Positions 11,422-22,901 of a DNA stretch of 64,000 bases are shown here, piece by piece. The position numbers and the translations under genes are program-made. Where the stretch lies: NCBI GenBank assembly GCA_009739215.1, contig VSJF01000011.1, forward strand, positions 186,001-250,000, written 5' to 3'. The notes under the pieces were generated by a model that saw only the letters and a program-made list of their open reading frames with translations, was not told the origin of the DNA and ran no database searches. Each line of letters starts with the position of its first letter. The stretch's first letter is position 1. Origin of the DNA: Floccularia luteovirens (taxonomy: Eukaryota > Basidiomycota > Agaricomycetes > Agaricales > Squamanitaceae).

Positions 11422-11784
11422 TATTGAGCAGTACCCTGTGTTACACACAGTGGAGTGGAACTACCTTACCTTAGAGCTTACTTGTTATGCTTACAGGCTA
11501 ATACTGACTACTACCAATGTAATTGGACAAGGGGCATAGTACAAAGTACAAGGTCCTTATATACAGTTTTACTGTATGTGCATATTTGTAAATAGTGGTC
11601 TGTGCTAGATAGTTCCATAAGTCACATGTTCCTTGTAGAATGTTGTAGAACATCAAAGAACATGCTTAGTCATAATGCATGTGACATATAAAGCATATGA
11701 TGAGTGAGTCACATGACTAGATTATATGACATATCGCATTACATGAATCATGTGATCCTTTACATGATAGTTGCTGTCACAACA
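11422..11784 (-). repeat. copia 3' LTR
   Basis: Near-identical to 18081-18444. The outer TG has mutated to TA (TATTGAGCAG); the inner end is ..CACAACA. The adjoining inner sequence, read on the minus strand, is the purine run GTGAGGGGGTG, a good polypurine tract. Confidence 0.92.
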
Positions 11785-11797
11785 CACCCCCTCACTT
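11785..11797 (-). other. copia polypurine tract
   Basis: On the minus strand this is AGTGAGGGGGTG directly before the 3' LTR, the expected place and composition for the plus-strand DNA primer of an LTR retrotransposon. Confidence 0.6.
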
Positions 11798-11976
11798 AGT
11801 GCAGCATGTGATGAATAAATCAAATCATTTGCGCTTCTAAGTGGATAATCTTAAAGATTAATAAGACAGCAGCATTCACTGTATTCTCAATTTACTATGA
11901 TCAAGAATGAGATTGCAGATATATTGTGCATCTATGTGCTTATATGGCATCAAACTTACTGCGAATAAAATTCAAG

Positions 11977-13491
11977 CTATAGTTGAGCTCTGCACTTTAG
12001 GAATAACTCTCGTGACAATGGCTTTGTAAGCATGTCAGCAGAATTTTTAACCCCTTCAATGAAGAAGACCTTGACATGACTATTTTCAATACATTCATGT
12101 ATATAGTGGTAATGGATGTTAATGTGTTTGGTGCATCGTTTGGCGACAGGATTGGAAGCAATGAAATTGGCTCCCTGATTATCCATGTAGATTGGAATGG
12201 CTTTTACAAAGGGTAAGCCAATCTCACGAAACACATTCAGTATCCACATCAACTGGCAGCAACAGTCTGAGCCAGTCATGTATTCTGCTTCAGTGGAACT
12301 TAATGCAATCATTTTCTATCTGCGAGATTGCCACATGACAATGCCAGATGCTAGCATCATGTAGAAACCTGTGTGGGACTTATGTGATATTTCATCAGAA
12401 GTCCAGTCGGAATCAGTGTACAAAAATAATCCTTCACCACTTTTTCTATTGTACAAGATGGAATAGTGTTGCGTACTGACCAAGTAACACATTATGTGTT
12501 TTGCTTGATTCATATGGTCTTGTGTTGGATTTGCTATGAATGTACTTAACCTAATTACTGCATAAGCAATATCAGGTCAAGTTCCAATCATTAGGTACAG
12601 CAAGCTCCCAATGATTTGTTGAAACTTTGTTCTTAACGTTGGTGTAGCAATTCCCTCATTAGGGACTGGTTTGTAGCCAGCTGGGAGTGGAGTCTCAGCT
12701 CTACAAGCATTCTCCATGCCGAAGCATGCAAGTACCTTCTTCAAATAAGTGACTTGGTCTATCCTGTAGGACTGACCTGTCCGCTGTATGTACATGCCAA
12801 GAAATTCATTGACATCTCCCAAATTACAATATTCCCATCGTCTCATGAAATCCTCTTTTAAATCCTCTTTTTTCTTGGTTACGAGTCTGGGATCTGACCC
12901 GGTCCAGATAGCATCATCTACATAGATAATTGCTATCACAATATCTTGCTGGTCTTTTGACCAATGGACAAATATTCCTGTGTCTGACTGAGTTCTTTGA
13001 AAGCCAAGTTCTTTCATAGACTCAACAAGTCCTTTCCACCATGCTAATGCAGCTTGCTTTAAGCCATAGATAGCGCATTGCAGGCAGATGACTTTCTTTT
13101 CTTGTCCTTTGACAATAAAGCCTTCAGGTTGGACCATATAGATCTCTTCTTCAAGTTTGCCATACAGGAAGGCAGACTTGACATCTAGGCCAGTAATAGC
13201 CCAATTGTTAAGCACTGCAAGTGCTAACAGGATGTGCACTGTTTCAAATCTCACAACAGGCAAAAATATCTTCTTAAAGTTGAGTCCTTCAATCTGGGAG
13301 AAACCTTTGGCAACTAGTTGTGCTTTCTTGCAGCCATCAGACTTGACCACAAACACCCATCTGTTCTTAACTGCTCTTCGACCTTGGGGTAGGTCTACAA
13401 GTCCAGACATTACATCATGCTTACAAAGAGCGTCCATCTCTTCGTGGCAAGTGATCAACCATTCTTCTTTTGCAGCTGGTGAAAGGTGCAT
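11977..13491 (-). pseudogene. copia reverse transcriptase and RNase H
   Basis: RT starts with the typical KEEWLITCHEEMDAL and LVDLPQGRRAVKNRWVF boxes. It continues through AQLVAKGFSQIEG, LDVKSAFLYGKLEEEIYM, CAIYGLKQA and the catalytic IIYVDDAIW (YVDD intact). After a TGA at 12577-12579 (before PDIAYAV) comes RNase H, with LYTDSDWTSD and, after a TAG at 12316-12318, ALSSTEAEYM and the C-terminal MDNQGANFIASNP and HYHYIHECI boxes. The frame ends naturally at 11977. Apart from the two stops all domains are complete. The 5' end joins the integrase half across the solo LTR at 13494-14098. Confidence 0.9.
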
Positions 13492-13493
13492 TA

Positions 13494-14098
13494 TGTTATG
13501 ACCTTATCCAGATACGCGCTATCTCCCTGGACTTTAGAACATGTGCGCAATGTGTTCCTGCCTCGTTTACTTGTTTTCTATACACGTTTTGTATTTGACT
13601 CGCGTTCTGCTTCTATTAACTCGTAGTGACTTGTGTCTGCTTCTAAATGACTTGTAGATACTTCTGTATGACTCCGCGCTGACTCGTAGCTTACTGAGCA
13701 GACACGCGTTTAGCTATTATTAGAAGTAGCATACTTGTATTTAAGTAGCGCAAAACTACAGTCAAGCCTCAGCTTGATCTTAGTTTCAAATATCTCTTAA
13801 CACGAGCGATTATTCTGTTACCTCAGTGACAACTAAGTGACTCTCCCTTCCTTGTCTAGGACGGCAAGATCGTTGTAAATAACAGCACAGACGACACTGT
13901 ATAGCCTGAAATGCCTGGCTGTCCCCATCTCTGTAACTGACCTCAAAGAGACCCCGACAGGTGGTTTGTAACCTGTGTGGTAGTGTAACCTACCATCGCG
14001 CTAGGGAAATCTGACTAGCAAAACCCAACTGCTCCCTAACCCAGACACACCTATGACGAGACCAGCAAAGAACAACGCTAAAACCCCAAACAGTAACA
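13494..14098 (+). mobile_element. Solo LTR, family C, copy 2 (605 bp) inside copia pol
   Basis: It begins TGTTATGACCTTATCC and ends CAGTAACA, and shares extended similarity with copy 1 at 3734-4310. Flanks CATTA (13489-13493) and TATTA (14099-14103) are a target duplication with one transition. It interrupts copia pol just before the RT start. Excising 610 bp restores the frame, which independently confirms the borders. It is longer than copy 1 because of internal indels. Confidence 0.9.
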
Positions 14099-14103
14099 TA
14101 TTA

Positions 14104-16720
14104 TATCTCTAAATTGAGTTGGGACTAGATCATCAGAATGTGAAACTCGATGCACTAGTAAATAGGCAGTGAATTCTACACCCCCTTCCTGTGCTAATTT
14201 AGTCACATAAGCCATTTGACTTATATCCACATCCCTAGTGCTCATATCAGAGTGCTCATTGTCAGTAGGCTGAGGTGGCACTGTTGGGATGGGAACCCAA
14301 CACTGCCTATTTTCCAGCACAAAGTGCTGGTCAATGTTATCTCACCAATAAGCATAATCTTTCTGATTCTGCAATTGTTGCAGTGAATCATCTCCATAAG
14401 CATTGTCTTGAATGACATGTCTAGGGATCCTTCTTTGTCTCTCTGAGCGTCTCGGCGGTTCTTGTCTAGGTACAAACCTTCTTTCAGGTATTCCCTCTCT
14501 TTGACGTCGCGAGTACTCAATATCATCTGCTGCACTCCTTGGTCAAGGTGTATGAGGCCTCTCCACTGGAGATAAGCAATGTGGTTCCCTGTTAGGAGAC
14601 GGGAAGGGAGTTGAGGCTTCATCAAGCCCTTCACTACTAGGATAAGAAATATGGGGTGCCTTTGGATTTTGTGGAGGATTTCTCAGTCCATATGTAGGTA
14701 CCGGTCTTTTCCTTACATCATCCAAAGGATCTCAAGAGTTTGGTTGGTCTGGTCTATCAGAATAATTTAGTTCAGATGGTTCATGAGAGGGCGGTATAGA
14801 TTCATCACCTTCACTATCCTTGTTGTCCAAGTTATATAGACTAGGAGGTGGGGGATCTTGTCCTATTTCAATAATACCACACTGTTTCTGATCTGGACAT
14901 TTTGGAAAGAGAAGCTCATCAAAAATTGCAGTGGTAGCCACAAAGACAGTATTGTTGTGGAGTCGCATGAAGCGATAATCCTTTACTCCTTCAGGGTGTC
15001 CAATGAATACCATCAGCTCTGATTTAGGAGTGAGTTTATTCACCCTTTTTTCTTCAGGGAGGTAGACATAGGCTCCACAGCCAAATACTCTAAGATGGTT
15101 TACTTCCAGTTTAACTTTGTGCAAAGCCTCAAAAGGTGTTCACCATTTTAGACACACCATAGGGGTTCAATTATAGACATATACTGCTTGTTCCATGCTA
15201 AATTCCCACTAGCTGTCTGGTATACAGGCATCATGTCGCATAGCTTCCGCTTTGTCCATTAAGGTGCAATTTAACTGCTCTGCTCTACCATTCTGCTGTT
15301 GCTCATATGGAACAGATTTCTCAACAATAACTCCCATATCCTTCAGCAACACTTCCATCTGCTGGAATTCACCTCCTCCATCAAAACACCACTTTTTTAC
15401 ATCAGTGTTGAATTGCGTTTTGACAAATGCACTGAAATGTTTCATTGCAGCCTTTGAATCATCTTTATGGTGCAAATTCATTGTCCAGGCATGAGACATA
15501 AAGTCATCAAGGAAAGTGATCACATAGCAATATTTGTGATAACTTGTGATAGGAAACTGTTTTAAGTTGGAATGAACCAACTCAAATGGTGCAGAAGCTC
15601 ATGAAGAGCTTAGGGGGAAAGACTTACTATGTTGCTTTCCTCAGAGACAACCTGGGCATAATGGGATTTCCTTAGGCAATTCTAATGAGGTCAGAAAACC
15701 TTGCATATTCTCAGGAGCTTTCTGGAGTACCTGTTTAGACAGGTGTCCAAATCTCTTATGCCAAGTGTCATAAGTAACCTTGTACATTACAACACTGGCC
15801 TTAGCACTAGGTTTGCGAATGATTCAAGCATCACACCAGTATATAGTATCACCTCTCATGTGGGTTTCACAAGACAAGATTGGCTCACTTTTAGAATCAA
15901 CTATGTTGATGAGGGACCCTTTCCCTCTAACACTGTTCCCCTTTTCAGTCAGGAACTGTCCTATAGAGAGCAAGCGGCCACTTAATCTAGGGATGTAGTA
16001 GACTAGTGAGATCCAAGTCGTCCTATGCATTCTTCTCTCTTTGTTTCTATTGAGAGGTATAACTACTTCATGACTCATCATGACAGTCTCAAGTCCCTTG
16101 ATATAAACAACTTGTTCAGAAGCTGTCTGGATGGGAATTGGTTTTTTCAGAGTGTGATACTCAATGAAGTCTGTTTGTTCATGCGTAAAGTGCATTGATG
16201 CTCCTGAATCCATAATCCATGATGCATGATTAGAATCCTTTGCTTTTCCCTTACACTTCAAATAAGATGCAAAATGATTATTAATAATCCCCTCAGAGGG
16301 GCCAAGAGATACATGTGACAAAGAACAAAAAAGTCCACTACTGCTATTAAGTCCATTCAACTCTAGGAGCTGAAGAGGGCACTGTAGGTCACTATCAATC
16401 TCAGTCACTTTACAGTTCAAAGGAGATACTTGCCTTTCACTCTCATATCCAGTTTCTAGAGCTACATTAATGTGCTCTATCCCTGCACTGTCCGCAATAG
16501 CCTCATCAATCTCCATTTCAGTCCATTCATTAGCAGGACATGGGTAGTCCCGGTCCTCCTCTGATCCAAGAGATACAGAATCACCTGAATCAGATCGAGC
16601 CAGGTAATGAATTGGCTCTGGAGTTTTGGACTTAAAATATTTTGGTGGAGGTTCACTTACCTCTTCTGGTACTTCCTCTATTCTCGAGGTAGAGGGTTCC
16701 CCACCACCACCATTCAACAA
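14104..16720 (-). pseudogene. copia protease and integrase region
   Basis: This is the same frame as gag. The aspartic protease active site is WIMDSGASMHF. The GAG-pre-integrase segment (DTWHKRFGHLSKQVL) and the zinc ligands CPGC lie around 15,640-15,730. The integrase core shows a GGGEFQQME box (usual N/D-GGEF) and PYEQQQNGRAEQLNCTLMDKA. The copia-typical LRVFGCGAYVY, LMVFIGHPEG and KDYRF boxes follow. Stops fall at 15824, 15641, 15599, 15209 (TAG), 15167, 15140, 14732, 14543 and 14342; all but one are TGA, mostly before motifs where arginine is expected. No frameshift is needed anywhere. Confidence 0.88.
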
Positions 16721-16768
16721 AACCTCCTTATGTCTTTGGAGGTGTTGAGGATGATGTGGTAGACCTTC

Positions 16769-17809
16769 TCAGTCTACAAGTTCCCTGGAGCGTTTTGTGC
16801 TTGTATAAGTTTCAGAGTACTTCAATGCTTTTATACCAGTGTATGTACTAGCAATTGGCAGAGTGTAGAACTTGTGGGGATTTTCCTGTAAGAAAGTAGG
16901 TGTTGGATTTGAGGGAGCTGGTGTGCTCAACCTTGCACCAAATGAGGTGGCCAGCATGGCCATTGATGTGACGTGGGAGTGAGACCCACCACTTTCTTCT
17001 ACCTTAGCTTGCTTAGCTTTTTCTTTCTTTCCTTTTGGCTTGCCACCCCGTTTACTGTGCTGCCTCTTCTTCTTCTGATCAGCTGGAGAGTCTTCTTTTT
17101 TGGACTGATCTTTGTAAGAAGGGTTTGTGTTGGATTTGTGTTTTACATTCAACATTTTTTGTGCATGTCCACCACTTCCAGAGATGTTAGCCTTCTGTAT
17201 GTTTGTACCAGTAAACTGGTGGGTGACTGCAGCTTTTATGTCTGATAGTTTCAATGTGGTGGTATCCTTGTTTTGCAATAAGTTTGCTATTACAGTACTC
17301 CATTTTTTAGGGATCACAGATAATGCAATCAACACCTGCAAGAGTTCCGGAATGGGACAGTCATTTTCAGATAGTCTACCAAACAGGTCCTCAAGGCGGA
17401 GGAAATCAGGCTCAGAGTTACCACTGCCAAGTTTGAAGTCCTTGACTTTTTTGTAGAGTTCATAGATGGTACTGAGTTCCTTTACCTCAAACCTGTCAAC
17501 AAGCCATTGCCACAATTCACTTGAACAGTTACACTCATTATGTGCAGCAGCATAAATTAAGTCGGGGGATAGCCTCTGCTTTATCAAACTCATAGCACTA
17601 TCATCCTTATCATCCCAAGATTGCTGCAACAACATCATTGTTTCTGAGACATTATTGGGATCTTGGGGGAATGGGCAAGTGCAGACTCTGGAAACAATCT
17701 GCCACAACTGGGCAGTCTGAAGGTATGTCTCCATCATTGTCTTCCACTCAAACCAATGAGCACCAGAGAAGACAAAGGACACAGCAGTGATTACAGCGGT
17801 GGTTGACAT
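16769..17809 (-). pseudogene. copia gag
   Basis: 346 residues from ATG at 17809, the first long frame after the leader. The N-terminal half has the copia gag (UBN2-like) layout: FEWKTMMETYLQTAQLW, then LIKQRLSPDLIYAA, then ELWQWLVDRFEVK and LEDLFGRLSE. The C-terminal half is a Lys/Gln-rich basic stretch with no CCHC zinc knuckle, so RNA binding would rest on the basic patch. It ends at a TGA (16769-16771) in the same frame as the protease, so gag and pol formed one polyprotein before decay. Confidence 0.85.
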
Positions 17810-18060
17810 GTTGTTTCTTTAAAGGTTTTTGTTGTTTTTGAGTTGCTGCAATTAAGCACAATCAGCACAATATTCTCAAGAATAAATATAAGACACGCAT
17901 GGAGGCAACAGTCAAAACAAGATTCATGACAATATCACTTCATAGAGTGGTCATATCTCAAAGCTCAACCATTGAAGGGAATGATAAGAGAGACACTTCT
18001 CTAAAGGTAAGAGCTTTAGTTTTAAGTCATCATTGTCAGTGACGAGTGCGACATTGAGAC

Positions 18061-18080
18061 TGGCACTAGAGCCCATAACC
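18061..18080 (-). other. copia primer binding site (half initiator-tRNA-Met type)
   Basis: Immediately inside the 5' LTR the minus strand reads GGTTATGGGCTCTAGTGCCA. It starts as the complement of CCCATAACC from the anticodon stem-loop of initiator tRNA-Met, the internal-tRNA primer known for copia elements, rather than a tRNA 3' end. Confidence 0.7.
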
Positions 18081-18444
18081 TGTTGAGCAGTACCCTGTAT
18101 TACACACAGTGGAGTGGAACTACCTTACCTTAGAGCTTACTTGTTGTGCTTACAGGCTAATACTGACTACTACCAATGTAATTGGACAAGGGGCATAGTA
18201 CGAAGTACAAGGTCCTTATATATAGTTTTACTGTATATGCATATTTGTAAATAGTGGTCTGTGCTAGATAGTTCCATAAGTCACATGTTTCTTGTAGAAT
18301 GTTGTAGAACATCAAAGAACATGCTTAGTCATAATGCATGTGACATATAAAGCATATGATGAGTGAGTCACATGACTAGGTTATATGACATATCACATTA
18401 CATGAATCATGTGATCCTTCACGTGATAGTTGCTGTTTGCAACA
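18081..18444 (-). repeat. copia 5' LTR
   Basis: Starts TGTTGAGCAG and ends TTTGCAACA, 364 bp, near-identical to the 3' LTR. It is the upstream LTR because gag-pol is on the minus strand. AAGGTCCTTATATATAG at about 18210 contains a TATA-like run that could serve either direction. Confidence 0.92.
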
Positions 18445-20539
18445 TGAATGACGTGGAATTGCAACTCCGATGGTCACGTGAAATCTGCTGAGATGCAATA
18501 TCCCTATTATATTTGACCCCCAAGGCCAAGGAATTCAAAAAAGTCCAAGTCATTCAGAGATTTTTTGAAGGTAAGAGTCATAGTCAATGCTAGCTAAAAG
18601 TGAGGATAAAGATTTCTGTACAAAGACTTGAAAGCACAAGTCAAAAGTCAAAGACAATCAAAGTCAAAGCAAAGACACTTAAAGCTGAAACCGAAGACTG
18701 TGAAAGCTAAAGATAGCCAAAGCTGATTTAAAGTTGATGCATTTTTGCTGATGAAGACAAGGAAGAGGCATACACGGTGGATATGTGATCAGTAGAGCTG
18801 AGGGTAAACCCTCAGTGGTATTTCGGGTTACAAGTGTAGCATTGGAATATACCAATTCCATGATCAGGGGGTGTTTTTCGAAAGGTCCGAATTCCTTGCA
18901 CTAAATAGTTATTCCATAATATACCAAAGTCTGTTTCATCAGCTTCGTTGGATCCATCTTTGTTACTGTGTTACCCCGGCATTGGGCAAATGCTCGACAT
19001 GCCATCATTTTTACATCACAGGACAGGAACAAACTCTTGAGAAGAAGTTGGTAATGGTGTTATTATGGAACACTCCCGCTAATTTGATCTACTCAAGAGT
19101 TGGTTATATCAATATCATGATTAAAAGAGTACATATATACTAAAAAACACTGCATTAGCACTTTGTCAAAATGTGATGATCTGTTGATCATCAATTCAAC
19201 GATGAATGTTTGAATGTTTGGGCTCCTCGTTGCACGTACAAGGATATTATCTGTCATCTCGGAGCGGGTCAAACCTTGTGATGATCCGCGATACATGAGT
19301 AGAGTCATGTTCCAGGAATCTACAAGGAAGGGTAACTGCTACGTAATTTTATATCACCACCCTAAGTCAACGTTCAACAGTTAGCAGCATCCCACAGCAT
19401 AGAAAATAAGAGGTGTATAGTATACTCTATGCATAAGGGTGTACTGGGGTGTCTGGGGTACTCCCTATGGATCACGAACAATTCCACGCTGGAAGCTTCA
19501 CCATTACCACTATATTACAACAAACCCAACGAAGATATTTCTCTCATAGGAGGACCAGTTACATGGGCAGGATCTTCACTTCCCAGGGAGAAGCCGACAC
19601 TCACCTTTGTTCGATTCCCCTCCCATCACAATGGGTTAAGCCCTTCTTTCTCGGTTCATTCCATCACCCATCTTTGAATTGTACATGTAGCCTTCCATCT
19701 GATGCTTCTGTTGTTTCAAATACCCACACTCAGGGAAGAACGCCTATGGTTTTTCTCTCCTCTCGTTGTGCTACCCTGCGTCCACCCTTCCGTTTGTACA
19801 TATCTTAACAACATTTTTTGCAAGTATTCATCTCATGCTGAATTTGAAACTTAAGGTTTTGAGGCCTCGCATAGATTCTTTCGAGAATGTCACATCTGCA
19901 GTAGTGGTTCTGGCCCGGTTGCTTCTGGGGCGTACGAGCGCTTACATGGCCCAGCATCATACTGTACACCTAAAGGAGTACAACAATGGATAGCCTACGA
20001 TAAAACTGCTAGAATTGGAGACAATTTTTCGAACCATACCATGTTACCGATGAAACGCAAATTCAATTGATAGGATCGTGTTACTACGGCACTACTCATC
20101 CCTCTGTTTTTCCAGCGCCCATCATTTAGTGATGCTGAGAAAAGTACTGGCCCATTGTCACTCCAAAGGTTGGTGGGCCGTTGCATGATCTTTACCGTGC
20201 TAAATTCCAACCATGTTAAGTGTTTATAACAGCCCTACCCCGATGAGACTCGTTGAACTTGCAGAGAAGCCCGCCCATTCCACATACCTGAACATTTGTC
20301 GACTCGGAATGAGTGGAATTTATCAGAAGCCAGTACAAGCACTACAATCACTGAATGATATGATTCATTGATTGATGCAAAGTGACAGGGGTATTGTAAC
20401 TGTTATATCGAAACGCATTGCACAACTTCAATTCGACCAAAAATGGATGAAACAATCATTTATTTGTGGAGTGTGTTATCTGCTTCTCTTTTTTCATACT
20501 ACCACTGGCCCCCACGAACCTATCTCATCTCACTTAACA
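18445..20539. other. No supported gene; AAAG-rich block at about 18,540-18,740
   Basis: About 2.1 kb of unassigned DNA. From 18,540 to 18,740 the plus strand is full of short words such as AAAGTCAAAG and CAAAGAC, resembling the AAAGACA block near 10.3 kb. Overlapping ORFs at 19,429-19,808 have no recognisable domain and no splice partners. Confidence 0.5.
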
Positions 20540-21952
20540 ATGCTGTCTAGTTCCGACAAGTTTTTTGGGGGGTTTCTTGTCCAGGCATTCCTTTTCCTTA
20601 GTCCCCTCCATCTCGTATATGCACAACAAACACCTACCTGTGCTCCGTGTTGCCCTCATCCTGTCCCACAAAGAACGTTACAGGAAATCATCGTGAGTTG
20701 CTCGGCCACAATGTTTGCTTGCACGTGGATTCAGTGCATCCAAATGTCCCGTCACCTCGAGATTTCTGGATCTTCCGATTTATAAAGAAACCATGTTTTG
20801 ATATTCCGAAGCAACGACTATATAGCATGCTTTGGGCAATAATTACCCCAGAACTGATTCTGTGGTGGGCTATAAAACAGTGGTATGGTGCACGAGCAAT
20901 TGCTAAACGTTATAAGGGTATGTTTTGAAGAGGCACATAAGGTGTAATAGTTCATTTTAACTCATATGCACAGAACATGGCTGGACACAAACCCACGGAC
21001 ATTTTGTGCAAATGGGAGGGTTTATACTTCAGGATGGCGACAAAACCTATGTTCTCTCAATAGACAAAATGGACGAACTTGTATATGAATCACGTATGGA
21101 TTGGCCCCAAGTTCGCAGAAGTGGAAATCCAAGATAGGAGCAAGGCAGATTTCCTCGCCAAGGGCATCGTAGCAATTCAAGTCGTGTGGTTCGTGGTTCA
21201 ATTTTTTTTGTCAACAGGACGGGATCTGTTCGTCACTGAATTGGAGCTTGTCACGCTAATGCATGCCATATTCGCCGTCTTCATGTATGCATTTTGGTGG
21301 AATAAACCCCTCGATGTGGTATGCCCAATTATAATCCACATAAAACCTCCCCCGCCAACCCAACCACATCTAGGTGTGACTCAATCTCATGATCATGACA
21401 CGAAAGGAAACGACTGGATAACTATTAACTATAAACGTATGCAGCAATTGACATCGTGCGGCACTATACCCCCCAATTCGATCCGTGTGCCAACCTTCTA
21501 TGCACTCAAGCGAAAGATTGCTTCTCTGACAAGACGTGTGATAGGCCTAGTTATTCTAGCGCCATCATTGCTCATTATAGTCTTTGTGCAAGTCAACGAC
21601 TCCCATTCATGGACAGAAGAATTACTATGGCAATTATGCTTATTTATCCAAATAAGCGTGTCTACAATGTATTTCTTCTACGTATTGTTATACAGGCCCG
21701 TCTACTGGGTGTTCGAATCCCTCTTTGCTCTTCTCCCTACGATCAAAAAATCGAGGCGTACGCCGCGCACTACTCCTACAAGGGGCAGTAAAATTCCGCA
21801 AAAATACCAAAAGAATAATAGTCATGGTTGTCCTCCTAGTCCTCATCGCGGCACGGCTGACGTTACTTGTCTTATCATTTATGAGCCTCCGGGGGCTCCG
21901 GCCTGAGGCATTCAACGATATTCCATGGCTTGATGATATACCGCACGTTTAA
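20540..21952 (+). pseudogene. Multi-membrane-segment 'FWWNKP' family protein, copy A (frameshifted)
   Basis: It is homologous to 48887-50318 over its whole length. It starts with a signal-like hydrophobic segment (MLSSSDKFFGGFLVQAFLF) followed by PQRTLQEIIVSCSATMFACTW, a membrane pair ending IITPELILWWAIKQW, an intron (20921-20972 region) and the HGWTQTHGHFVQMGGF motif. AIFAVFMYAFWWNKPLDV and several more hydrophobic segments follow, ending DIPWLDDIPHV. Against copy B there is a one-base deletion near 20736, a one-base insertion near 21110 and another shift near 21790, so no intact protein is possible. I recall relatives as a large Agaricomycete family of unknown function. Confidence 0.75.
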
Positions 21953-22901
21953 CAGAGGATACCTTCCAAAGAGGTGAACTTCTCCTCGTAGCTAGAAACA
22001 TAAAAGGCACTCATTCTTGTATAGGAGATTCTGTATTACCCCTCGTCTATCCAGAACATCGGGGGTGACGATCAACACTGTAGGGATTGGATTGCCTATC
22101 TCAGTTTGTGTGTTTGTTCCTCATAGACTTCTGAATAATCTTTGGACGGATTAAGTTGCAGAGATAACAGAAGATACAGGGGTAGGAAGAAGAGTATAGT
22201 AAACCTGGAGGCGCTGTTAACATTATATGAGTTCAATACTTTGGGAGACCGGAGACCAGCACCCTGTAGTCAGGGCTTGCGCGAATCGCAAACAAAAATA
22301 AATTTACCATAGGGCATTAAACAAGACATTGTTGTAGTCGTTCATTTTAGTAGTAGGGTGGGTACCTTATTGATTATATCTGTTGGCAGTGCCTGTTCTC
22401 CAGAAGGCCGCCCATTTTTGATGCTCCTCATTCCTGAAATGCCAACACGAAAGTCCATGGGAATGCATATTAACACGGAAGAGAGTAAGTGTGATGCAAT
22501 AATACTTGAATGATACATCTTTCTCCTGATTGTTGACCCATGAGATAGATCCATCGATTCATGTGATGTGAATCTTCCCGAGTACTGATAATATCACTGG
22601 CAGTGATAATCAATCAGAGACGGAGGCCATTTTACTAGGCCGGAGTCGCGCATAATAAAGCAACTATTGTGATGCTTTGATGAGAGCCATGCGAAAATTT
22701 GGTTTGGAAATGGCATCAGAATTTAATCCTAGACTTCGAAAAAATCGTTGACCAATTCAGTACGCATCGATCTGTTTACAGCATTGAAATTAATAATATC
22801 CCCACTATGCATACATCATTTCCTCATAAGCCGCATTTTCTATTTGCAAGTCAGTAATTACAGAAATGTTGGCTAGTTGTCCAATCCTCCAGAAATTTTG
22901 C
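21953..22901. other. No supported gene
   Basis: The first about 70 bases after the stop still match the 3' flank of copy B (aaggcactcattcttgta). The rest holds only short ORFs, including a 70-residue minus-strand one at 22,342-22,554 that I do not recognise. Confidence 0.5.

Larger units (their letters stand above)
11422..18444 (-). mobile_element. Ty1/copia retrotransposon with both LTRs, interrupted by a solo LTR
   Basis: Both LTRs (11422-11784; 18081-18444) and a minus-strand gag-pol lie in copia order: gag, protease, integrase, RT, RNase H. Flanks TGAAC (11417-11421) and TGAAT (18445-18449) form a target duplication with one change. Removing the foreign solo LTR plus one target copy (610 bp) puts the two halves of pol back into the same frame, leaving an element of about 6.4 kb. 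The two LTRs differ at roughly a dozen sites, almost all transitions. Twelve stop codons make it non-autonomous. Confidence 0.92.

Noticed and set aside
19429..19808. Overlapping plus-strand ORFs
   Set aside because: No recognisable motif, and two frames equally open, which argues against real coding.
21690..21735. GTTCGAATCC resembling a tRNA T-arm
   Set aside because: It lies in coding sequence of the membrane-family pseudogene and no acceptor, D or anticodon arms can be drawn.
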